A DNA stretch of 16,780 nucleotides from Syntrophaceae bacterium UBA2280 (GTDB lineage Bacteria; Desulfobacterota; Syntrophia; Syntrophales; Smithellaceae): NCBI GenBank assembly GCA_002347685.1, contig DDWS01000030.1:1-16780 (forward strand), written 5' to 3'. The stretch's first letter is position 1; each line of letters opens with the position of its first letter. The notes below the pieces were generated by a model that saw only the letters and a program-made list of their open reading frames with translations, made no database searches and was not told where the DNA came from. A program made the translations under genes and the position numbers. Below are positions 7,894 to 13,892 of this stretch, piece by piece.

Positions 7894-8934
7894 CTACCTC
7901 CGCACATGAATGGTTGGCAAATATTCTCGATAACGGCGTTTTCGATAAAGGCCGAATAAACCTTCCGGGAGCATAAACAATAAAACCAGCAGAATAATGG
8001 GGAACAGCAACGGTTGAATCGGCCCCATGAATCGGATCATCAGCATTTCCAGAAAAGCGATGAAGTAGCCGCCGACCACGCAGCCGAAAATCTGGGCGCG
8101 TCCACCGATCATCAGCACCAGCAGAATCTTCAGCATGAACGTCAGCGGTAGATACGTTTGGCCGGAAAACGTGCTGAAGTAATGAGCGTAAAACCAGCCG
8201 ATGATGCCCACCATGGTCGCGGCCGAAACAAACGCGATAATTTTGACCTTGTTGATATTAATGCCAATGGAATGGGCGACGTCCTCATCATCGTTGATCG
8301 ACGCCATGATCAGTCCATAGCGCGATTTGAGAACTTTATTGATAATCCAGAGGTAGCTGAACATGAGCGCCGTGGAAAAATAGCCGATCAGCAGAAAATT
8401 GTTTTTCGCGTTGCCGGTATCAAGCAAAGGCACAATGCCGAAAAGCCCCGTGTCGCCTTTGAAAATGTCGGTATAGATGAAGGTCACTTCCAGGAAAACG
8501 AGCGGCAAGAGCAATGTCAGCAAAACGTAGTACAGCCCGCGCGCCATGATGACCAGCGGGCTGAACAAAAGAGCGGCGACGATGCACATCAGAATGGCAA
8601 AAGGCAATGTGGTCAAGGGTCCCCATCCGTAAGCGATGCTCAGCAGCGCTGCCGTATAACCGCCCACGCCGATGTAAAATTGAGGGCCGAAGTTCATGCG
8701 TCCGGTGCCGATGGTCATCAGTGCCAGGGGCATTGCGATAGCGGCGTAGATATTGGCCGAAATCATCGTATTGATCAGGCCGGGGCTTACAAAATAGGCC
8801 AGAATGGGAACAGTGAAAAGAAATGCGGCCCACAGCAGGGTGTTTCGCCAGTAGCGCGGCTCCAGTGTCCATTCCCATTTTTTGGTTCCAAGTCTGATGA
8901 CGATGCGGTCTCGCTTTAATTCCATTTCTACCAT
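7894..8934 (-). CDS. livM: Liv-type ABC transporter permease LivM (346 aa)
   Basis: An inner-membrane permease subunit (BPD_transp_2 family). After a charged N-terminus of about 30 residues it has roughly eight to ten hydrophobic segments (about 34-50, 55-75, 86-100, 108-130, 133-153, 180-198, 230-250, 265-277, 284-300 and 308-322). The cytoplasmic coupling region reads IMASINDDEDVAHSIGIN (209-226), followed by KVKIIAFVSAATMVG, matching the LivM pattern. LMIGGRAQIFGCVVGG precedes the last segments. AAGGAGTG lies about 9 bases before the ATG; a second ATG four codons in is also possible. The start overlaps the livH stop by 7 nt. It pairs with LivH as the transmembrane pore. Confidence 0.93.
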   Translation of the reverse strand: MVEMELKRDRIVIRLGTKKWEWTLEPRYWRNTLLWAAFLFTVPILAYFVSPGLINTMISANIYAAIAMPLALMTIGTGRMNFGPQFYIGVGGYTAALLSIAYGWGPLTTLPFAILMCIVAALLFSPLVIMARGLYYVLLTLLLPLVFLEVTFIYTDIFKGDTGLFGIVPLLDTGNAKNNFLLIGYFSTALMFSYLWIINKVLKSRYGLIMASINDDEDVAHSIGININKVKIIAFVSAATMVGIIGWFYAHYFSTFSGQTYLPLTFMLKILLVLMIGGRAQIFGCVVGGYFIAFLEMLMIRFMGPIQPLLFPIILLVLLFMLPEGLFGLYRKRRYREYLPTIHVRR

Positions 8935-9803
8935 AGCGATTCACTCCTTGCTAATCCTTGGGGTCGAATGACCAAAACGACCATAACGAGAATAAACGCC
9001 GACAAATTCATAAAGCGCGGCTCTCCGATAACAAAACAGACAATGGCGTGCACAAATCCGATTATAAAACTGGCCATGATTGTACCTTTAATATTGCCCA
9101 GCCCGCCTAGAACGGCGACAAGGATCGCGGTAATCATGTAATACCAGCCCATTTGGGGCTCAATCGACCAGACCGGCGCTGTAAGAAGCGTACCGATGAT
9201 AACTGGCAAAAGGACGATCATCATCGTAAACATATAGAGGGTTTCGACATTGATGCCGACAATTTTCGATGAATAAATATCCTGCGACAATGCCCGGATG
9301 GCCATACCGGTTTTTGTTTTGACAAAAAAGAAGACGAAGGCTCCGGTCATCGCAAGTGCGATCACCGCGGAGATGATCAGTTGCTTGGGGACGACGATGT
9401 CGCCAAACTGATAGATTCCACTTGCCAGGGTGGTCTCCAGGTAAACGCCCGTCTGGAGTGGATAGAAATAATTGGCCGCCTGTTCGACAATCAGCGCGAC
9501 GAGCAGAAGCGCCGTCAGAAGAACATCCTCGGTGTTGAGGTATTTTTTAACCATGCCTTTGTAGATGAGGATGGCTACAATAAACTGAACGACGACCATA
9601 CCCAAAATGGAAGGGATCAGGGACCAGCCGAGCGCCGACATAAACATCCAGGTGCCGTAAACCGTGAGAGGAAAGATATAGGCGTATCCGAGATGGAAAA
9701 TCCGCAGCACCCCGCAGATCAGCGAAAAGCCAAGGGCAAGCAGCAGATAAATTGATCCCAACACAAAAGTAAAAACCACAACACTCTGAATGTAAGTCCA
9801 CAT
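8928..9803 (-). CDS. livH: Liv-type ABC transporter permease LivH (291 aa)
   Basis: The first gene of the operon, encoding the second permease subunit. It is highly hydrophobic and of normal LivH length. The N-terminal segment SIYLLLALGFSLICGVLRIFHLGY (17-40) is the LivH hallmark. The coupling region is GMAIRALSQDIYSSKIVGIN (166-185), and ILVAVLGGLGNIKGTI (227-242) matches the conserved VLGGLGS/NIxG motif. The protein ends VLVIRPQGL, also typical. AGAGGGTGA lies about 9 bases upstream of the ATG, right at the foot of a leader hairpin (9817-9850). The gene order H-M-G-F is standard; the placement of two CoA-transferases before livK is not. Confidence 0.94.
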   Translation of the reverse strand: MWTYIQSVVVFTFVLGSIYLLLALGFSLICGVLRIFHLGYAYIFPLTVYGTWMFMSALGWSLIPSILGMVVVQFIVAILIYKGMVKKYLNTEDVLLTALLLVALIVEQAANYFYPLQTGVYLETTLASGIYQFGDIVVPKQLIISAVIALAMTGAFVFFFVKTKTGMAIRALSQDIYSSKIVGINVETLYMFTMMIVLLPVIIGTLLTAPVWSIEPQMGWYYMITAILVAVLGGLGNIKGTIMASFIIGFVHAIVCFVIGEPRFMNLSAFILVMVVLVIRPQGLARSESLW

Positions 9804-10249
9804 ATCGGTTCACCCTCTTTTGAGATAAGAATTCTTCAACTTATCAAAAGCACGCTAAGGGGTCTTCCCGAAACACCGAAAAGCCCTTAACGTTATCCGG
9901 TCAACTTGTGGTCAAACAAAAAGGCAATATCCGGTTTCGAATGACTCAAAACGAATACCGCGGGATATGACTTGCGGTCATCTTTGTGAATGTGGTGATG
10001 TACAGAAAAGGATCGAACAGTCAGGAAAGAAATACCAGCGAACACGGATCCTCCAAAGCTTTGAGATTCTCAGTTTTGTCCTAATTCAAGAAGCAATGTC
10101 TTCCTAAATCCGGCTCCCAAGGATAATACGCTTTTTGAGCTGCTTTGAAACGGTTCACCTTGTTGCATTCGCAACATTAAAAGAACACTTGTTTTCTCCC
10201 TAAGGCAAAAAAAATATTTTGTCAATAAAAAAAATCAGTAACTTTTTCT
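9804..10249. other. 446-bp intergenic region between the liv and Se/S operons
   Basis: No coding sequence can be supported here. On the - strand it should hold the end of the DUF3343 transcript and the promoter of the liv operon, but I see neither a clear intrinsic terminator nor a good -35/-10 pair. Recognisable elements are a leader hairpin (9817-9850), TATCCGGT repeated at 9894-9901 and 9928-9935, a 6-bp hairpin TGTTGC/GCAACA at 10161-10176 with an ATTC loop, and a very A/T-rich tract at about 10205-10260. The A/T-rich tract holds an isolated TTGACA (- strand, 10225-10220) without a matching -10. Confidence 0.7.
9817..9850 (-). promoter_or_regulatory. leader hairpin next to the livH ribosome-binding site
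   Basis: CTTTTGA (9817-9823) plus TAAG (9826-9829) pairs with CTTATCAAAAG (9840-9850), giving an 11-bp stem with a 2-nt bulge (9824-9825) and a 10-nt loop. In the - strand transcript the 3' side of the stem ends inside the AGAGGG ribosome site of livH. Folding could therefore affect ribosome access or mRNA stability. The pairing is seen directly; the function is inferred. Confidence 0.6.
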
Positions 10250-10477
10250 TTAAAGAAGGTGGATTTGAAAGAAATCGATTTTGCCATGCAGGATTTCGGC
10301 TACCCTGTCTTTGAGAGATACGCTGAAGCGAAGGCAAATGCCGCAGTCGGAACTCAGGTGTCGCGGAACCGGAATCAGCTTGCAGGCAATGGCCTGGGCT
10401 TTGACGAGCTTTTCCGCCTGCAGTGCGTGACTGACGGATTCAAAAAGCGCAACGGCTTGAGATTCCCGGATGGTCAT
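10250..10477 (-). CDS. DUF3343 family putative Se/S carrier protein (75 aa)
   Basis: A small protein matching the DUF3343 family (Pfam 'putative Se/S carrier protein-like'). The hallmark regions are VALFESVSHALQAEKLVKAQ (9-28), CKLIPVPRHLSSDCGICLRF (32-51, with the conserved SSDCG), and a C-terminal strand. It is the last gene of the cassette and follows the desulfurase gene by 25 bp. AAAGGA lies about 11 bases upstream of the ATG. The family is known to occur with TusA/YedF, class V desulfurases and YedE in genomes that handle selenium. By analogy it would accept or pass on a persulfide or perselenide on Cys45 or Cys48, but no biochemical function is established. A similar-length ORF on the opposite strand is a shadow. 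Confidence 0.85.
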   Translation of the reverse strand: MTIRESQAVALFESVSHALQAEKLVKAQAIACKLIPVPRHLSSDCGICLRFSVSLKDRVAEILHGKIDFFQIHLL

Positions 10478-10502
10478 CGGTAAGGCATGTCCTTTCTTGT
10501 CG

Positions 10503-11660
10503 TCATCTTTTCAAAAGGCCGCGCACCGCTTCCCCGGCAAGGTCAGCATCCTGCAAAGTGTTGAAGAAACCGAAGCTGAACCGGATGGTTCCCTGCGGGA
10601 ATGTGTTAAGCGTGCGGTGCGCCGAAGGCGCGCAGTGCAGACCGGGCCGGCACAAAATGCCCCATTGTTCCTCAAGGGCCTGCGCGGCGTCGGAAGGGGT
10701 AATGTTATGGATGTTGAAGGATACAACAGCGGTTTGCCTCAAAGCGTCGGCAGGACCATAAAGGGTGACGTGATTCCTTAATTCATTGAGCTGACCGAGG
10801 AAGCGGGTTGTGATTTTTTGTTCATGCGCCCGGATCACCTCGATGGTTTGTTCGCAAACAAAGGCCGCGCCTGCCTCCAAGCCTGCAAAACCAATCGTGT
10901 TGGGCGTTCCGCTTTCATATTTGTCCGGCATAAAATCCGGCTGTGCTTCAAATTCCGAACGGCTGCCCGTTCCCCCCATCATGAGCGGTTCTATCTGTTT
11001 ATCGAGTCCTTTGCGGATATAGAGGCCGCCCGTTCCCTGCGGACCGAGAAGGGATTTGTGGCCGGTAAAAGCCATCAGGTCCATTTTAATTTTCTCAACA
11101 TCGATGGGCAAAGCGCCCGCCGTCTGGGCCGCATCCACGCAAAACAGGACATCTTCCCTTTTTTGAAGAACCGACCCAACCGCCTCAACAGGCTGAATAG
11201 TTCCTGTGACATTGGATGCATGAGTCATCACGACCATTTTGGTATTTTTTTGCAAAGCCCGTTCGACATCAGAGGGGTCCAGCAGGCCATGAGGTGAACA
11301 GGGCACAACCGAAAGGGTTACCCCTCGCGATTCAAGACAGCGCAATGGCCGCATCACGGAATTATGTTCCATGCCGGTGGTGATCACATGATCGCCCGGC
11401 TTGATCGCGCCGTGAATGGCGATATTGAGAGCCTCGGATGCATTTTTGGTCAATATGATGCGCAACGGATCTTCAATGTGAAATAACCGGGCCAGCGTTT
11501 CGCGTGTGTCATAAATGAGTCGTCCCGCATCAATCGAGAGCCCGTGTCCTGAACGGCCGGGGCTGGCTCCGATGTTTTGCTGGTATTCCACCATTGCGGC
11601 GATAACACCATCCGGTTTTGGAAAAGATGTTGCCGCGTTATCAAGATAGGTCATATCCAT
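10503..11660 (-). CDS. class V PLP-dependent cysteine desulfurase-like enzyme (385 aa)
   Basis: An aminotransferase class V protein of the cysteine desulfurase / selenocysteine lyase type, most like the EF2568-type subfamily linked to selenium metabolism. The N-terminus YLDNAATSFPKP is diagnostic. H100 (MEHNSVMRP) stacks on PLP, D176 is in CVDAAQTAG, and the PLP Lys is K202 in FTGHKSLLGPQG. The catalytic Cys that would carry the persulfide is C343 in RPGLHCAP. ESGTPNTIG (249-257) is conserved. I chose the ATG at 11660; an alternative at 11654 fits equally with YLDNAAT, while the one at 11699 is buried in a hairpin stem. The ribosome site is weak (CCCGGAA). It likely takes sulfur or selenium from Cys/Sec and passes it to the neighbouring small carriers. 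Confidence 0.92.
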   Translation of the reverse strand: MDMTYLDNAATSFPKPDGVIAAMVEYQQNIGASPGRSGHGLSIDAGRLIYDTRETLARLFHIEDPLRIILTKNASEALNIAIHGAIKPGDHVITTGMEHNSVMRPLRCLESRGVTLSVVPCSPHGLLDPSDVERALQKNTKMVVMTHASNVTGTIQPVEAVGSVLQKREDVLFCVDAAQTAGALPIDVEKIKMDLMAFTGHKSLLGPQGTGGLYIRKGLDKQIEPLMMGGTGSRSEFEAQPDFMPDKYESGTPNTIGFAGLEAGAAFVCEQTIEVIRAHEQKITTRFLGQLNELRNHVTLYGPADALRQTAVVSFNIHNITPSDAAQALEEQWGILCRPGLHCAPSAHRTLNTFPQGTIRFSFGFFNTLQDADLAGEAVRGLLKR

Positions 11661-11686
11661 AAAATATTCCGGGTTTGCTGAAATGC

Positions 11687-11725
11687 ACATCCCCGGCATT
11701 CATTTTTTACCAATGCCGGGGATGT
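11687..11725 (-). repeat. 14-bp perfect hairpin between tusA-like and desulfurase genes
   Basis: Positions 11687-11700 are perfectly complementary to 11712-11725 around an 11-nt loop (11701-11711). The stem core is CCCCGGC/GCCGGGG, so it should be very stable. It fills the middle of the 113-bp gap between the two genes of the operon. On the - strand no T run follows the stem, so it is not a standard intrinsic terminator, though it could pause polymerase, attenuate, or protect the upstream mRNA. Confidence 0.85.
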
Positions 11726-11773
11726 TTGAAAACCAAGCGGTCTTTGATCGGAAATCCTCAGTGCTTGTTTATT

Positions 11774-11989
11774 TTAAGCCTTGGTCGTTGTGATGACGAT
11801 ATCCGTTCCATCCAGTCGAATGTCCGTCTTCAGTCCGCGCCGCACTGCAAGACGCGAGACATTTTCGCGGGCCACTTCATTATCCACCAGAATTTCCAGG
11901 TCTGTGTTTCCGTTCGCGACGGCCTTGTCCACCAAAACGACCGGCTGCGGACAGGACAATCCCCGTGCATCAATACGTTTCTTTGCCAT
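11774..11989 (-). CDS. TusA/SirA-like sulfurtransferase, YedF N-terminal type (71 aa)
   Basis: A TusA-family persulfide carrier. RIDARGLSCPQPVVLVDKAV carries the diagnostic CPxP motif, with the active Cys at position 13. VDNEVARENVSRLAVRRG (36-53) resembles the SirA-like N-terminal domain of YedF, the selenium-associated sulfurtransferase-like protein. Typical YedF is about 200 aa, with a C-terminal DsrE-like domain that is absent here. GGAGGG ends 5 bases before the ATG at 11989; a GTG two codons earlier lies within the ribosome site and is unlikely. It is 21 bp downstream of yedE. By family knowledge it relays sulfur or selenium between the desulfurase and later acceptors. Confidence 0.9.
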   Translation of the reverse strand: MAKKRIDARGLSCPQPVVLVDKAVANGNTDLEILVDNEVARENVSRLAVRRGLKTDIRLDGTDIVITTTKA

Positions 11990-12010
11990 TATCACCCTCC
12001 AGACGGTTGA

Positions 12011-13090
12011 TCAAGCTGTTATCTTATCTCGTTGTGTGAAACCGATTACCAGACAGAAAATCAATCCGATAATCACTGCGGCCGGCCCGAATGCCCCGGG
12101 GCCCGAAGGAGAGGAAGCCGTTGCGAAATTATGAGCGATCGCCGCGCCCACAATCATGCCAAGGGCAAAGACCGCCGCGTCCATATCGCCTTCCCCGGAC
12201 AAAAAGAGCTGGCGTCCCGGACACCCGCCGGCCAGAACAAAGGCCAGTCCGGATAGCGTCATCCCGAGGAAATTCCAGGCATGCGCGGTATGGGCCACCG
12301 GCTGACCTTCAAAGCCGGGCTTGAATTGTCCTAAAATCAGGTTGGTCACAAACGCGAAAACCAGCAAGGCGGCCACGCCGCTCACCAGGTGGAAATCCTT
12401 GATCAGGATGACATCTCGAAAAGCGCCCATGGTGCAAAAACGGCTGCGCTGAGCAAGCGCGCCGATGGCCAGGCCTGCGATGATGCTGATGAAGATGGGT
12501 GCATGCTGAGATCCGGGCCCTTTTTCGCTGAAGATAATCGGCCCGCCGGGTGCAAAGGAAACCTGAAAGACCAGCAGCGCAAAAAGACCGGCCATCAGCG
12601 CCGGGAAAATCCAGCCGCTGGATTTTCTCTGCGCGTAAGAGCGTCCCAGGCTGTAGCCGTATTTTAAAAACATAACCCCGATGAAAATGCCGAAAATTAA
12701 TCCCAGAAGTCCCAAAATGGCGTTGCCGTCGCCGCCCGCCAGGCGCAACAGTGCCCGCCAGGGGCAGCCCAGGAAAACCAGCGCGCCCAGCATGGCGAAA
12801 ACACCGAGAAAAAAGCGGACCAGCGGGGCGGAGCCGCCGCGCGGCTTGTATTCGCCGGCTATGAGTGCCGCCGCAAAAGCCCCGAGGACGAAGCCCATGA
12901 TCTCGGGGCGGAGATACTGAACAACTGCCGCCCGGTGCAGTCCCAGGGCACCTGCGATGTCGCGCTCAAAGCAGGCCACGCAGATCCCCATGTTCGGGGG
13001 GTTGCCCAGGTACTGAAGCAGCGCCGCTCCAATGCCGATGGCTGCACCGACAAGAATAATTCCGGTGCGGGTTGAAAAAATATTTTTCAT
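12011..13090 (-). CDS. yedE: YedE-family selenium/sulfur transporter (359 aa)
   Basis: A polytopic inner-membrane protein of the YeeE/YedE family, most like the YedE group annotated as putative selenium transporters. It has about nine hydrophobic segments. Conserved Cys motifs are MGICVACFERDIAGALGLH (C37, C40), FLGCPWRALLRL with C109, RSRFCTMGAFRD with C219, and AGGCPGRQLFLSGEGD with C290. The duplicated GCPxR motif fits the internal repeat of the family and the Cys relay shown for YeeE thiosulfate uptake. The ATG at 13090 has AGGAGG 8 bases upstream; a longer reading from 13162 crosses the likely leader and is rejected. It is the first gene of the Se/S cassette. Whether it moves selenium, thiosulfate or another sulfur species cannot be told from sequence. 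Confidence 0.9.
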   Translation of the reverse strand: MKNIFSTRTGIILVGAAIGIGAALLQYLGNPPNMGICVACFERDIAGALGLHRAAVVQYLRPEIMGFVLGAFAAALIAGEYKPRGGSAPLVRFFLGVFAMLGALVFLGCPWRALLRLAGGDGNAILGLLGLIFGIFIGVMFLKYGYSLGRSYAQRKSSGWIFPALMAGLFALLVFQVSFAPGGPIIFSEKGPGSQHAPIFISIIAGLAIGALAQRSRFCTMGAFRDVILIKDFHLVSGVAALLVFAFVTNLILGQFKPGFEGQPVAHTAHAWNFLGMTLSGLAFVLAGGCPGRQLFLSGEGDMDAAVFALGMIVGAAIAHNFATASSPSGPGAFGPAAVIIGLIFCLVIGFTQRDKITA

Positions 13091-13174
13091 TAAAAAACCT
13101 CCTGAAAAAAGATAGATTTTTTTAACAGCAGACTTTTGGAAAAGCAAATTCATAAGAATCATAAGACAATGATA

Positions 13175-13180
13175 ATTATA
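13175..13180 (-). promoter_or_regulatory. possible -10 element of the yedE operon
   Basis: On the - strand these bases read TATAAT, a perfect -10 hexamer, about 85 bp upstream of the yedE ATG. The region 16-18 bp further upstream (around 13197-13204) has no good match to TTGACA, so the promoter is either weak or activator dependent. The call rests on the -10 alone. Confidence 0.4.
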
Positions 13181-13229
13181 ACCGTAAGGAATACAGCGTT
13201 TGATGGCAGTCTGAGAGAAAAGAATTTGC

Positions 13230-13258
13230 TTGACAAATAAGACGACCGGTCATATTGA
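13230..13258 (+). promoter_or_regulatory. promoter with internal palindromic operator for the TetR/NemR-like operon
   Basis: A perfect TTGACA (13230-13235) is followed after 17 bp by TATTGA (13253-13258, a partial -10 match). Within the spacer is the 8-bp palindrome GACCGGTC (13244-13251). Symmetry continues outward (A13242/T13253, AA13239-13240/TT13255-13256), giving 7 of 9 half-site pairs. A palindrome between -35 and -10 just upstream of a TetR gene is the usual place for autorepression. The predicted RNA start falls at or next to the ATG (13265). Confidence 0.65.
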
Positions 13259-13264
13259 GAGTCA

Positions 13265-13858
13265 ATGGTCAGGGAAAATACTCATATTAAAGAAAAGCTC
13301 TTGGAAGTTGGTGCCTCGTTATTTTGCGAGCATGGCTATCATGGTACGGGAATACAGGAAATCGTGGATGCCCTGAGCGTTCCGAAGGGATCTTTCTACA
13401 ACTATTTTAAAAGCAAAGAAGACTTCGCCGCCGAGATCGTCAGACATTATGCAGACCATGTTTCAGAAATTTGGAATGTCCTGGTTGCCAAAGAATCCGA
13501 CGATGACCCGCTTACAATGCTGCGAAATGTGTTTGAGCTGATGATCCGGAGCCAGGAGGCCAGTCCCGTCAAAACCGGGTGTCTGATCGGAAATCTGGCC
13601 GGAGAACTGGCGGAATCGAGTGAACTGTGCCGCGGCACCCTGCAATCGGTGACAACAGACTGGTGTGCCCGCGTGGCCTGTCACCTGGAGCGTGCACAGG
13701 TTCAGGGTACCGTGCGCCGGGACGTTGAGGCGGATGAACTTGCCCGATTCTGCTGGGACGCCTGGGAGGGCAGTCTTTTGCGCATGAAGATAGAGAATTC
13801 GACGGAGCCGATTCGCCACTGCGTTTCCCTTTTGTTTGATGTCTTTTTAAAGCCTTAA
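13265..13858 (+). CDS. nemR: TetR-family regulator, NemR-like (197 aa)
   Basis: A TetR-family repressor. The N-terminal helix-turn-helix covers about 8-54, with GIQEIVDALSVPKGSFYNYF (29-48) as the DNA-reading part. The ligand domain has PVKTGCLIGNLAGELAE (101-117). Compared with E. coli NemR as I recall it, C106 in the TGCL motif and K175 in LLRMKIENSTEPI occupy the positions of the Cys106/Lys175 pair reported to sense bleach and electrophiles. Length (197 versus about 199 aa) also agrees. The start has no strong ribosome site; GAGAG lies 4-8 bases upstream, and no other in-frame ATG occurs before the domain. It is divergent from yedE and 34 bp upstream of yqhD, which it probably represses together with itself. 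The gene symbol is by similarity only. Confidence 0.88.
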   Translation: MVRENTHIKEKLLEVGASLFCEHGYHGTGIQEIVDALSVPKGSFYNYFKSKEDFAAEIVRHYADHVSEIWNVLVAKESDDDPLTMLRNVFELMIRSQEASPVKTGCLIGNLAGELAESSELCRGTLQSVTTDWCARVACHLERAQVQGTVRRDVEADELARFCWDAWEGSLLRMKIENSTEPIRHCVSLLFDVFLKP

Positions 13859-13892
13859 TGATTTTATAATAAACGATCAAAGGAGAAAACCC

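Noticed and set aside
10161..10176. TGTTGC-ATTC-GCAACA hairpin considered as the terminator of the Se/S operon
   Set aside because: It is only 6 bp, about 75 bp beyond the DUF3343 stop, and no T run follows on the - strand.
10197..10225. TTGACA on the - strand (10225-10220) as the liv operon promoter
   Set aside because: The hexamer 17 bp downstream reads TAGGGA, a poor -10. The site is also about 400 bp from livH, inside an A/T-rich tract where chance matches are common.
10259..10483. Small + strand open frame of 74 codons
   Set aside because: It is antisense to the DUF3343 gene, which has recognisable family motifs and fits the operon on the - strand.
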